Shown piece after piece: positions 1-7,945 of a DNA stretch of 8,585 nucleotides. Both the position numbers and the translations under genes were made by a program. Below the pieces are notes generated by a model. It was given only the letters and a program-made list of their open reading frames with translations. It ran no database searches and was not told where the DNA came from. Numbering within the stretch: the first letter of the stretch is position 1; every line of letters starts with the position of its first letter. The stretch comes from Chitinophagaceae bacterium (GTDB lineage: Bacteria > Bacteroidota > Bacteroidia > Chitinophagales > Chitinophagaceae), in the NCBI GenBank assembly GCA_013205585.1, contig JABMML010000264.1, forward strand, positions 1-8,585, given 5' to 3'.

Positions 1-1
1 A

Positions 2-3000
2 ACAGTTAAAGTAAAGGGCCAAGCCTCAGCTGTAGTGGCTGATGAACAAGGTAACTTCAAAATTAATGCTGCTGCAAACCAAACTTTGCAAGTAACTGCC
101 ACTGGTTTCGCTTCAACAGAAGTGAGAGCAACTGCAACTACCTTAAGCGTTATTTTGAATCGTCAAGCAGATGAACTAGAAGACGTAGTTGTTACCGCAC
201 AAGGTATCCGTAAGAAATCAAAAGAAATCGGGTATTCTTATGCTAAAGTTACAAGTGAAGAAATTACAGTAGGTCGCTCACCTCAGTTAACACAAGCCCT
301 TGCGGGTAAGGTTTCTGGTTTGGCTGTCTATACTGTGAATAACAGCGTTGACCCTGCAGTGAAAGTGGTTTTACGTGGTTATCGTTCACTAACTGGAAAC
401 AACGAAGCCTTAGTAGTTATTGATGGTATGCAAACTACCGCAACTGCTTTAGCCCTTATCAATCCTATTGATGTTGAAAACGTGTCTGTCCTTAAGGGTG
501 GTCAAGCGGCAACATTGTATGGTTCTGCGGGTGTAAACGGTGCTTTAGTAATTACCACTAAACAAGGTGCTAAAGGAAAATTAAAAGTTGCTTACTCAAA
601 TACGACCAACATAGAACAAGTAAGTTTCTTACCTGCCTTTCAAAATAAATATGGTTCTGGTTCTCAGTACTATCCTCTTTCATTTGGCCAAGCTGGTTAT
701 GATCCTAGTGCCTTAAACCGTGCGAAGCAAAACTGGCGTCCTTATGAAAACCAACAATATGGTGATGCTTATGATGGAAGTAGACGTATTGCGGGTCGTA
801 TGTTAGAAGATGGATCTGCTCTAATCATTCCTTATGCAGATGTTCCAAATGTTCGTCTGAATAGCTTCGATATGGGTATCTCTCAAAATCACCAAGCTAG
901 TTTCCAAGGTGGTGATGAAACATCTAGTTTTTATATGTCAGTAGAGAATAATAAAATCAATGGTATTATTCCTGGCGATTTAAGTGATAGAACAGGTGTT
1001 CGTGTAAAATCAACTAAGGAGTATGGTAAATTATCTACCAGCTTCAATGCTGCATTAACACAAGCCTATTTTGACAGAACCAATTCAGATTTCCAAAATG
1101 ATGTTATCAACACTGCTTCTTGGGTAGATTTAACTACGATGAGAAACTGGAGAACAAATCCTTTTGCGAATCCGAATGGTTACTATAATGACTATTATAA
1201 TAACCCTTATTTTAACAAAGACATTAGACGTGCAAGATATAAAGATGCCAACATCTCTGGAAACTTCGATATCACTTATCGTGCGCTTCCTTGGTTGCAA
1301 CTTTATAACAGATTAGGTATTATGAATAACTCTCGTACTGGTAAAAACACTACTGAGAAGTTTAACTATACCGACTGGGCTAAGTATGATGCAGATATTC
1401 CTGCACCATGGCAGAGTTATGATGACTATCCTGGTATCTACCGTGCTATCGGTGATATCTTAGGCGCTGTATCTGACTACTCATCTACTGAAAATGTCGT
1501 AAACAATGAATTCCAAGCGCGTATTCAAAAAGATATCGCTAATGTTCAAAACAAATTGACTTTGGGTTATAGTATCTACCAACGCTATACAAAATCAATC
1601 AACGTTTCTTCAAGTTCAATTGTAGTACCTGATGTTTACAACGTATCTAACAGACAAGGTAACTTAGAAGGTGGTGAATCAAATACTACAGAACGTAGGT
1701 TTGGTTACTATGCCGATTTAAACACGAATGTAAAAAACATGGAGTGGTTAAACTTAAACTTGACTGCTCGTTATGATGCAACATCTCGTTTCTATAAACA
1801 AACAAGAGCCGCAGATCAATATTCTTATTTGTATTATGGAGCTGCCTTAGCTTTTGTTGTAACAGACGCCTTTCCTGCTTTAAAGGGCAATACTTTGAGC
1901 TATGCTAAATTGCGTACTTCTTATAACAAAAACGGTAATGATAATATTCCTTTATATGGTTTAGATCTTTCTTACAATAATGGTGCGAATTTCCCTTATG
2001 GAAATAACGTAGGATTAACAGTAGGAAATACTTTACCTGATGCCAATTTAAAACCAGAGTTTGTTACCTCTATGGAAATAGGTGCTGAGTTAAGTATGTT
2101 TAAAAACAGAGTCAACTTAGATGTTTCTTTATATAAGCAAAATTCAATTGGTCAAGTAATAACAGTAAAAGTACCTAATTCAACAGGTTTCTCTAACTTG
2201 TTAATTAACGTAGGTCAAGTAGACAACTGGGGTTATGAAGCAGACTTAAAAGTGCAAGTATTACGTGAGACAAAAATCAAATGGGATGTGAATCTAAGAT
2301 ATTCATTCAACGACAACAAAGTGGTTGATTTATTCCCAGGTATTACTCAATTCGTTTATGGCGGGTACTCTTACGCTACTTCAAACATTATCAAAGGAGA
2401 ACGTTTCCCAATACTTAAAACCACTGGTTATTTTTATTCAAAAGATGGTTCTGGTATGAGAAGAATAAATCCTGCAACTGGTTACCCAGTTCAAAATACT
2501 ACTCTAGAATCTCGTGGTGGTACACTTCCACGTGATATGGTGGGATTAGGTTCTACTTTCACTTACAATGATTTCCGTTTAGCATTTAACTTTGAATACC
2601 GTGGCGGCGGCAACGTAATGTATTCTGACCTTGGTCGTCAAATGACCTTCACAGGTTCTGGTGCTTGGACTTCTGATAGAACAGACCAAATCTTCCAAAA
2701 TTCTTATTTTATAGATCCAGTATCTGGAAAAGATGTTCCTAATACAACGATTAAAGTTCGTGAACCAGAGTATGCGCTTTGGGTAAACAACTACCGTTTG
2801 ATTGCGGAGAACTTCGTTACACCAGCCTGGTTTATTAAATTAAGAGATGTAAATTTATCTTATACACTACCAAGTGCAATGGTTAAGAAAACAAAAATTT
2901 TCAGTGCAGCTAACGTAGCATTATACGGTAGAAATGTATTCACCATTGTTGACAGCAAAAACCAATTTACTGACCCAGAGTTCAGTTATACAGCAGGAAA

Positions 3001-3076
3001 CGGTTCAGGTATTTCTAATACCTTGCAAACGCCTCCAGTTCGTCAATTTGGTGTTAATATAAATTTTATTTTTTAA
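2..3076 (+). CDS. SusC/RagA-family TonB-linked outer-membrane transporter, 5'-partial
   Basis: This is the outer-membrane channel of a SusCD nutrient importer, which takes up ligand using TonB/ExbBD energy. The frame is open to the left edge, so the GTG at 35 is internal. The visible 1024 residues start inside the N-terminal carboxypeptidase-D-like (CarboxypepD_reg) domain (about 1-50, with VKVKG...VADEQGNF typical of its end). A TonB-box-like segment follows (EDVVVTAQG, about 60-68). The plug domain (about 75-190) has the family signatures LRGYRS, ALVVIDG and VLKGGQAATLYGSAGVNGALVITT. The rest is an aromatic-rich beta-barrel ending in RQFGVNINFIF, a usual C-terminal beta-signal with terminal Phe. 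About 40-50 residues, including the signal peptide, are probably missing. The gene lies 24 bases before a susD-like gene, so the pair is almost certainly an operon. The family is clear. The substrate cannot be read from the sequence, and no glycoside hydrolase or peptidase gene is visible nearby. Confidence 0.96.
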   Translation, partial: TVKVKGQASAVVADEQGNFKINAAANQTLQVTATGFASTEVRATATTLSVILNRQADELEDVVVTAQGIRKKSKEIGYSYAKVTSEEITVGRSPQLTQALAGKVSGLAVYTVNNSVDPAVKVVLRGYRSLTGNNEALVVIDGMQTTATALALINPIDVENVSVLKGGQAATLYGSAGVNGALVITTKQGAKGKLKVAYSNTTNIEQVSFLPAFQNKYGSGSQYYPLSFGQAGYDPSALNRAKQNWRPYENQQYGDAYDGSRRIAGRMLEDGSALIIPYADVPNVRLNSFDMGISQNHQASFQGGDETSSFYMSVENNKINGIIPGDLSDRTGVRVKSTKEYGKLSTSFNAALTQAYFDRTNSDFQNDVINTASWVDLTTMRNWRTNPFANPNGYYNDYYNNPYFNKDIRRARYKDANISGNFDITYRALPWLQLYNRLGIMNNSRTGKNTTEKFNYTDWAKYDADIPAPWQSYDDYPGIYRAIGDILGAVSDYSSTENVVNNEFQARIQKDIANVQNKLTLGYSIYQRYTKSINVSSSSIVVPDVYNVSNRQGNLEGGESNTTERRFGYYADLNTNVKNMEWLNLNLTARYDATSRFYKQTRAADQYSYLYYGAALAFVVTDAFPALKGNTLSYAKLRTSYNKNGNDNIPLYGLDLSYNNGANFPYGNNVGLTVGNTLPDANLKPEFVTSMEIGAELSMFKNRVNLDVSLYKQNSIGQVITVKVPNSTGFSNLLINVGQVDNWGYEADLKVQVLRETKIKWDVNLRYSFNDNKVVDLFPGITQFVYGGYSYATSNIIKGERFPILKTTGYFYSKDGSGMRRINPATGYPVQNTTLESRGGTLPRDMVGLGSTFTYNDFRLAFNFEYRGGGNVMYSDLGRQMTFTGSGAWTSDRTDQIFQNSYFIDPVSGKDVPNTTIKVREPEYALWVNNYRLIAENFVTPAWFIKLRDVNLSYTLPSAMVKKTKIFSAANVALYGRNVFTIVDSKNQFTDPEFSYTAGNGSGISNTLQTPPVRQFGVNINFIF

Positions 3077-3100
3077 TAACCACACACTAAAACATTAGAT

Positions 3101-4624
3101 ATGAAACTAAATAAATTATATATCGCCGCGTTTTTGGTACTTGTGGGAACAGGTTGTAAAAAAGACTATCTCGATGTCAATACCAACCCTAACTCACTTC
3201 CAACCGCAACTCCTGCATACGTTTTAGCGAATGCATTGAACACTTCTGCTGCAAGCATGACGTCTCCTAATGAAGTAGGTATGTTCTGGTCTGGTCATTG
3301 GACTCAATCCAATGGTTATATCATTAGTACTACTTTATTTGCTTATGCCTTTACCAATGTTGACTTTAACTATTGGGATGGCACTTACGATAATCTTTAC
3401 GATTATCAGTATGTAATTGACAATGCTTCAAAGTATAGTCAAGAATATTTAAAAGGTCCGGCTAAAGTAATGAAGGCTTTTAATTATCAAAAATTGGTTG
3501 ACTTATATGGTAATATCCCTTTTTCGGAAGCTTTAAAAGGGGTTAGTAACTTAGCGCCTAAATTTGATGATCAAAAAGCAGTTTACCAAGGCTTGATTGT
3601 TTTATTAGATGATGCTATTAAGGACTTAAAAGCAAATGCTTTTGCGAGCACTTACTCAGGTTCTGATATCGTTTTCAAAGGAAGCAATTCAAGTTGGATC
3701 AAATTCGCAAACTCTTTGAAATTGCGTATTTTAATGCGTCAGTCAAGAGTAAGCGGAACAGATGCTTATATTACTGCTGAGATTAACAAAATCGTCACTG
3801 AAGGTTCTGGTTTTATTACTGGAGCTGAAGTAGGTGCAAACCCTGGTTATGTTGCTTCTTCTGGTCAAATCAACCCAATCTATAACACTTATGGTTATAA
3901 TGAAACAGGTGCTAGAGTAGGTAATAATAACTGGCCAAGAATTACCGATTTTATGGTAAAGGAATTGATTAAAAATGCAGATACTTTCCGCTTAAAGCGT
4001 TTTGCTTATGCGCCAGGTAATGAAAATTTAGCGAATCCAGGGGTGAGTGTTAAGCCTGAAATTGCAGCTAATTATATTGGTATTCCTTTTGGTTCAAGTT
4101 CAGGATATTTACCTGGAGCTAGTTCCGCAGTAGGTCCTGTCTTATTAGTAAGAGGACAATACAACAGACCTATTATTATTATGACTGCTGCTGAAGTTCA
4201 ATTTAACTTAGCAGAAGCGAAGCAACGTTATGGTGCTTCTGTAAACTTAACAGGAACTGCTCAATCATACTATGAAGAAGGGGTTAAACAAAACTTCCGC
4301 GCCCTTGGAGCAAGTACAGATAATGTGACTGCTTTAGTAACAAATGGTATGCAAGATTGTGATTTTACTGCCTCTACTAATAAATTAAATACAATTGCTT
4401 ACCAAAAATGGGTAGCACTTGGTTATTTCAATGGATTAGAAGCATGGTCTGAGTATCGTAAGAATAACTATCCAGTTACTCCTAACTCTAAAAACTATGT
4501 AGGTACATCTCGTCCATTACGTTTATGGTATCCAGGAACTGAATTAGGTTCTAATGGTGCGAACGTAAATGCACAAGGAACAATCGATCCTTTAGCTACA
4601 CGCATATTCTGGGACATTGACTAA
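3101..4624 (+). CDS. SusD/RagB-family nutrient-binding outer-membrane lipoprotein
   Basis: This 507-residue surface lipoprotein should form the lid over the SusC channel encoded just upstream and capture ligand for it. The N-terminus is a lipoprotein signal: KLNK, a hydrophobic stretch, then VGTGC with Cys19 as the likely lipidated residue. CKKD follows, and charged residues just after the Cys often accompany surface export in Bacteroidota. The mature start DYLDVNTNPN is typical of the SusD-like_2 subfamily. Other family-like segments are the helical repeat region with FNYWDGTYDNLYDYQYVIDN and NYQKLVDLYGNIPFSEAL, then TAAEVQFNLAEAKQRYG (about 361-377), and IAYQKWVALGYFNGLEAWSEYR near the C-terminus. 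The length is normal for the subfamily and the gene appears intact. The ATG at 3101 is supported by the signal peptide. No clear Shine-Dalgarno sequence precedes it, which is usual in this phylum. A terminator begins 28 bases after the stop. The ligand is unknown. Confidence 0.96.
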   Translation: MKLNKLYIAAFLVLVGTGCKKDYLDVNTNPNSLPTATPAYVLANALNTSAASMTSPNEVGMFWSGHWTQSNGYIISTTLFAYAFTNVDFNYWDGTYDNLYDYQYVIDNASKYSQEYLKGPAKVMKAFNYQKLVDLYGNIPFSEALKGVSNLAPKFDDQKAVYQGLIVLLDDAIKDLKANAFASTYSGSDIVFKGSNSSWIKFANSLKLRILMRQSRVSGTDAYITAEINKIVTEGSGFITGAEVGANPGYVASSGQINPIYNTYGYNETGARVGNNNWPRITDFMVKELIKNADTFRLKRFAYAPGNENLANPGVSVKPEIAANYIGIPFGSSSGYLPGASSAVGPVLLVRGQYNRPIIIMTAAEVQFNLAEAKQRYGASVNLTGTAQSYYEEGVKQNFRALGASTDNVTALVTNGMQDCDFTASTNKLNTIAYQKWVALGYFNGLEAWSEYRKNNYPVTPNSKNYVGTSRPLRLWYPGTELGSNGANVNAQGTIDPLATRIFWDID

Positions 4625-4652
4625 TATTTAGTCAACTTACTAGATAAGAAAT

Positions 4653-4691
4653 AAAAAACCCTCTACCGAGCAATTGGTAGAGGGTTTTTTT
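4653..4691. terminator. Bidirectional rho-independent terminator between the SusCD operon and the DUF1573 gene
   Basis: A perfect 9-bp GC-containing stem, CCCTCTACC (4659-4667) with GGTAGAGGG (4676-4684), encloses an 8-base loop. It is flanked by six A's on the left (4653-4658) and seven T's on the right (4685-4691). Read on the plus strand it ends the susC-susD transcript. Read on the minus strand the A-run becomes a U-tract, so it also ends the convergent gene whose stop is at 4708. The A and T runs can pair and lengthen the stem to 15 bp. Confidence 0.93.
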
Positions 4692-4707
4692 ATGGAGTCC
4701 ATTTTTA

Positions 4708-5070
4708 TTATGATACTACTTCTCCTTCAAGTACTAATTCGGTTACTGCTTTTTCACCAGCGAATTTAATAGAGACTCTTTTTTTAAATGAGCCTTCAAA
4801 AGGTGCTGTATAGGTTACTTTAATACTGCCTTTCTGTCCTTTTAAAACAGGGCTTTGATTATACTCGGGTTTAGTACATCCGCATTCTGCTGTGGCAAAT
4901 TCTATCACGGCTGGCTTAGCAGATTCATTGGTATAGCTGAAAATAACCGACTTGTGTATGCCTTTTTTTATTTTGCCATAATTATAGCTAGTTTGATTGA
5001 ACTTGACAGTTGATTGTGCAAAACTAGTGGCTGCAAATAGTAAACTTAGAATGAGTAATCTGGTTTTCAT
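4708..5070 (-). CDS. Secreted DUF1573-domain protein
   Basis: This 120-residue protein has an N-terminal signal peptide (MKTRLLILSLLFAATSFAQ) with probable cleavage around Ala18/Gln19. There is no lipobox Cys, so a soluble periplasmic or secreted protein is expected. The mature part is a single DUF1573 domain, an immunoglobulin-like beta-sandwich family common in Bacteroidota. Supporting features are the NYGKIKKG turn, the ATAECGCTKPEY motif (Cys63 and Cys65, the family's CGCT), the KGQKGSIKVTYTAP strand and a closing FKKRVSIKF...LEGEV. The reading frame continues upstream to an ATG at 5124, but that would put 18 hydrophilic residues ahead of the signal peptide. I therefore chose the ATG at 5070. 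The gene is divergent from the dehydrogenase gene and shares a terminator with the SusCD operon. The molecular role of the family is not established, and nothing here assigns it a partner. Confidence 0.9.
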   Translation of the reverse strand: MKTRLLILSLLFAATSFAQSTVKFNQTSYNYGKIKKGIHKSVIFSYTNESAKPAVIEFATAECGCTKPEYNQSPVLKGQKGSIKVTYTAPFEGSFKKRVSIKFAGEKAVTELVLEGEVVS

Positions 5071-5214
5071 AGGATATGGATTTAGGGTAATTGTTTGTTT
5101 GATTTTTACTACTTTTTTGCCCAAATAGGCTTACGAATTTATTGAATTTTCACTAATTAAGTGATTTTAGTTCTGAATGTACTTTTTATGCATTTTGACC
5201 CCTATTTTTGTCCT
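5071..5214. promoter_or_regulatory. Divergent intergenic region, putative promoters
   Basis: This AT-rich 144-base spacer lies between two divergent starts and so should hold promoters in both directions. For the plus strand a weak match to the Bacteroidota -33/-7 pattern is visible: ATTG at 5141-5144, then TAGTTCTG at 5168-5175 (seven of eight against TAnnTTTG), with a somewhat long 23-base gap. An exact TAnnTTTG match (TATTTTTG, 5203-5210) sits four bases before the ATG at 5215 but has no TTG partner at the right distance. I found no convincing minus-strand promoter. Assigning any of these boxes is inference. Confidence 0.3.
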
Positions 5215-7593
5215 ATGGAATCCACCCTTGAAGCTGTATCTGCCCAAGACATGCTCTCTTTTGAGGCATTTCGGAACTCCGTTATTGCCGACTATAAATT
5301 GGCCATAATGAGTAGGGAAGTAAGCTTATTGGGAAGAAGAGAAGTTTTAACTGGGAAGGCCAAGTTTGGCATTTTCGGAGATGGGAAAGAAGTAGCACAA
5401 ATTGCACTTTCAAAATTTTTTCAAAAAGGCGATTTTAGAAGCGGTTATTACAGAGACCAAACATTTATGTTTGCGCTTGGGGTAGCCAATGTAGAAGATT
5501 ATTTTTCACAATTGTATTCTGATGTTTATAACGACCCCTTTAGTGGCGGTAAAAACATGAATTCCCATTTTGCCACTGCCTTTGTTAATGAAAAGGGGGA
5601 TTGGAATGAATTAACACAAAGCTATAATGTATCTGCAGATATTGCGCCTACTGCAGGACAAATGATGCGTGGTCTAGGCTTAGCCTTTGCTTCCAATTGT
5701 TTTAGAAATGCAAAAAACAAAGAGGCCTTTCAACATTTAAGTAATAATGGAAATGAAGTTTGTTTTTGTACCATTGGCGATGCCAGTACTTCCGAAGGAC
5801 ATTTTTGGGAAGCTATTAATGCAGCCGGCGTATTACAAGTGCCCTTAGCTGTTTTTGTGTATGATGATGGCTATGGTATTTCTGTACCCATTGCTTTGCA
5901 AACTACAAAAGGTTCTATTTCTGAAGTGCTAAATGGTTTTCAAAAAGAAAAAAATACCAACGGTATAAAAATATACACAGTGAAGGGCTGGGACTATGCC
6001 GCCTTATGTGAAACTTTTGAAGAGGGTATTCGTTATACAAGAGAAACACATACCCCTGTTGTATTTCATGTGCAAGAATTAACACAGCCTCAAGGCCATT
6101 CAACCAGTGGTAGTCATGAAAGGTACAAGCCTTTAGAAAGATTAGAATGGGAAAGAAATTGGGATTGTAATAAGCAAATGAGAGAATGGCTAATTACCAA
6201 CGAACTTGCTACAGATGAAGTATTGCAAGAAGTAGAAAATGAAGCAAAGCAATTAGTACGTACCGATAAATTAGCTGCATGGGAAAAGTATATTTCTCCT
6301 ATTAAAGAAAAAATTAAAGAAGCAGTTACACTAGTGCGTCAAGGTTTAAGTGAATCGGATTTAAATATTGCAAATAGTTTTTTACAAGAATTAGTACAAA
6401 GTAAAGAGCCTTTAAAAAGAGATATTTTTAGAACTGTTAATTTAATATTGGAAAAAATTCCAACACATAATAATGTGGCTGCGATACAATCTTTTTTAGC
6501 AAAATACAATGAGGCAGAAGCACCTTTTTATAGTAAGCATTTATACAACGAAGGGCCTAAGAGTGCCTTGAATGTATCTGTGGTGGAAGCTGAATATGCA
6601 AGTGAAGTGTATACAATCAATGGCTATGAAGTATTGAATCATTATTTTGATAAATTATTTGAAGAAAACCCATTGGTGTATGCATTTGGAGAAGACCTAG
6701 GGGGCATTGGTGATGTGAATCAGGGCTTTGCAGGACTACAAAATAAACATGGCATAGACCGAATATTTGATACAGGCATAAGAGAACAATCTATTATGGG
6801 ACAGGCGCATGGTATGGCTTTGCGCGGGCTTCGACCTATTGCTGAAATTCAATACTTGGATTATTTATTATATGGGCTTCAAACATTGAGTGATGATATT
6901 GCCACTATTCATTATCGTAGTAATGGAATACAAAGTAGTCCCGTAATTATTAGAACCAGAGGTCACCGACTAGAAGGTATATTTCATAGTGGTTCACCCA
7001 TGGGCGTTATTATAAATGCACTTAGAGGCATGTTTGTTTGTGTGCCAAGGAATATGGTGCAAGCAGTGGGTATGTATAATACTTTATTAAAAGGAAATGA
7101 TCCTGCTTTATTAATTGAGTGTTTGAATGGCTACCGCTTAAAAGAAAAAATGCCCTTGAATATTACTGCATTCACAGTGCCATTAGGCAAGCCTGAAATT
7201 TTAAAAGCAGGAGAGGATGTAACTATTGTTTCTTATGGTTCTACTTTAAGAATTGTGGAAGATGCCGCTACAAGATTATTAGCCATGGGCATTGATTGTG
7301 AAATTATAGATGTACAAACATTACTACCCTTTGATATTAACCATCAAATAGTTGCCTCTTTAAAGAAAACCAATAGAATTTTATTTGTAGATGAAGATGT
7401 ACCCGGCGGCGCAAGTGCCTATATGTACCAGCAGGTTATTGAATTACAAGGTGGCTACCGTTGGTTAGATGTAGCGGCTCGTACACTCAGTTCAAAAGCA
7501 CACCGTCCTGCTTTTGGAAGCGATGGAGATTATTTCTCTAAACCGAATACAGAGGAAATTATAAATATCGTCAATGAAATGATGAGTGAATAA
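5215..7593 (+). CDS. Fused E1 alpha/E1 beta 2-oxoacid dehydrogenase (branched-chain or pyruvate type)
   Basis: This is a 792-residue thiamine-diphosphate E1 enzyme that should decarboxylate a 2-oxoacid and pass the acyl group to a lipoyl-E2 partner. The N-terminal half (about 25-360) is E1 alpha. It carries GDGKEVAQ and YYRDQ, then GDASTSEGHFWEAINAAG (Asp189) and YDDGYGISVP (Asp217-Asp218), which form the cofactor/Mg site, and GHSTSG (His295) from the active-site loop. A charged, helical-looking linker (about 360-470) leads to E1 beta. That part shows AFGEDLGGIGDVNQGF (about 490), DTGIREQS with catalytic-type Glu524, GLRPIAEIQYLDY, HSGSP (His591) and a transketolase C-terminal domain from about 660 (VTIVSYGSTLRIV, VDEDVPGGASAY). 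Separate alpha and beta genes are usual, but fused forms are common in Bacteroidota. The spacing from Asp189 to Asp218 matches that between the Mg ligands in classical E1 alpha, but the usual second Asn is Asp. I chose ATG 5215; an in-frame ATG at 5188 and GTG at 5161 would add weakly family-like residues. No E2 or E3 gene is nearby, and the substrate (branched-chain or pyruvate) is unresolved. Confidence 0.93.
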   Translation: MESTLEAVSAQDMLSFEAFRNSVIADYKLAIMSREVSLLGRREVLTGKAKFGIFGDGKEVAQIALSKFFQKGDFRSGYYRDQTFMFALGVANVEDYFSQLYSDVYNDPFSGGKNMNSHFATAFVNEKGDWNELTQSYNVSADIAPTAGQMMRGLGLAFASNCFRNAKNKEAFQHLSNNGNEVCFCTIGDASTSEGHFWEAINAAGVLQVPLAVFVYDDGYGISVPIALQTTKGSISEVLNGFQKEKNTNGIKIYTVKGWDYAALCETFEEGIRYTRETHTPVVFHVQELTQPQGHSTSGSHERYKPLERLEWERNWDCNKQMREWLITNELATDEVLQEVENEAKQLVRTDKLAAWEKYISPIKEKIKEAVTLVRQGLSESDLNIANSFLQELVQSKEPLKRDIFRTVNLILEKIPTHNNVAAIQSFLAKYNEAEAPFYSKHLYNEGPKSALNVSVVEAEYASEVYTINGYEVLNHYFDKLFEENPLVYAFGEDLGGIGDVNQGFAGLQNKHGIDRIFDTGIREQSIMGQAHGMALRGLRPIAEIQYLDYLLYGLQTLSDDIATIHYRSNGIQSSPVIIRTRGHRLEGIFHSGSPMGVIINALRGMFVCVPRNMVQAVGMYNTLLKGNDPALLIECLNGYRLKEKMPLNITAFTVPLGKPEILKAGEDVTIVSYGSTLRIVEDAATRLLAMGIDCEIIDVQTLLPFDINHQIVASLKKTNRILFVDEDVPGGASAYMYQQVIELQGGYRWLDVAARTLSSKAHRPAFGSDGDYFSKPNTEEIINIVNEMMSE

Positions 7594-7623
7594 CTTGGAT
7601 TAAGCTATTGATAATAAGCCAGT

Positions 7624-7887
7624 CTAATGCTGCGTGTTTTTAGATAAATTATAGCCTTCTAGTTTCTGCGTTTGTTCTACCGATCCCAATCTAAATTTAA
7701 AAGCTATTTTTGTTCTTTTTTCCAGAGACCTTTCGGTGTTACAAAAAAATCCTGTTTTGGTGGTATAGTAATTGGGTGCCAATTTTAAATCTGCACTAAG
7801 ACTATAATAGTTGGGTTTCAATTGGCTAGTATCTTTTATTATTGGTAAAAGAAAGCCTGCTAATAATATGGTTTGAATAATTCGCAT
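7624..7887 (-). CDS. Small hypothetical protein with an N-terminal hydrophobic signal
   Basis: This is a possible 87-residue protein that I cannot assign to a named family. It starts with a hydrophobic segment (RIIQTILLAGFLLPII, about 2-17) that could be a signal peptide or a single membrane anchor. The rest is soluble-looking and basic. PNYY occurs twice (25-28 and 38-41), and the C-terminal half reads GFFCNTE (Cys49), then LEKRTK, FKFRLGS (65-71 region) and LEGY. That FFC...E...EK...FRLGS...LEG spacing resembles short uncharacterised proteins I recall from Bacteroidota, which favours a real gene, but this is memory rather than a search. It lies 58 bases past the yebC hairpin on the same strand, so it may have its own promoter or depend on read-through. 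It converges on the dehydrogenase gene with a 30-base gap and no clear terminator between them. The long plus-strand gene does not overlap it, so it is not a shadow of that gene. Confidence 0.6.
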   Translation of the reverse strand: MRIIQTILLAGFLLPIIKDTSQLKPNYYSLSADLKLAPNYYTTKTGFFCNTERSLEKRTKIAFKFRLGSVEQTQKLEGYNLSKNTQH

Positions 7888-7945
7888 AATAAGCTAGTGG
7901 TGGTATTTCGAAAAATTTATAATTTTTTGAAAAAAATCATAAGAG

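Noticed and set aside
35..37. GTG as the start codon of the SusC-like gene
   Set aside because: The frame stays open to base 2, and the residues before the GTG (TVKVKGQASAV) belong to the carboxypeptidase-D-like domain, so the true start is outside the window.
5071..5124. Upstream ATG at 5124 adding 18 residues to the DUF1573 protein
   Set aside because: The added residues are lysine-rich and hydrophilic and would sit in front of a complete signal peptide that begins at the ATG at 5070.
5915..6103. 62-codon minus-strand open frame inside the dehydrogenase gene
   Set aside because: It lies wholly within a well-conserved part of E1 alpha on the other strand, has no recognisable domain and is best explained as a chance shadow frame.
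7594..7623. Possible terminator between the dehydrogenase gene and the convergent small gene
   Set aside because: Only a six-pair stem with a bulge (GCTATT with AATAAGC) can be drawn and no T-run follows on either strand.
7911..7927. Short inverted repeat AAAAATT/AATTTTT upstream of the small minus-strand gene
   Set aside because: It is seven A/T-only pairs with a three-base loop in very AT-rich DNA, so chance is a sufficient explanation.
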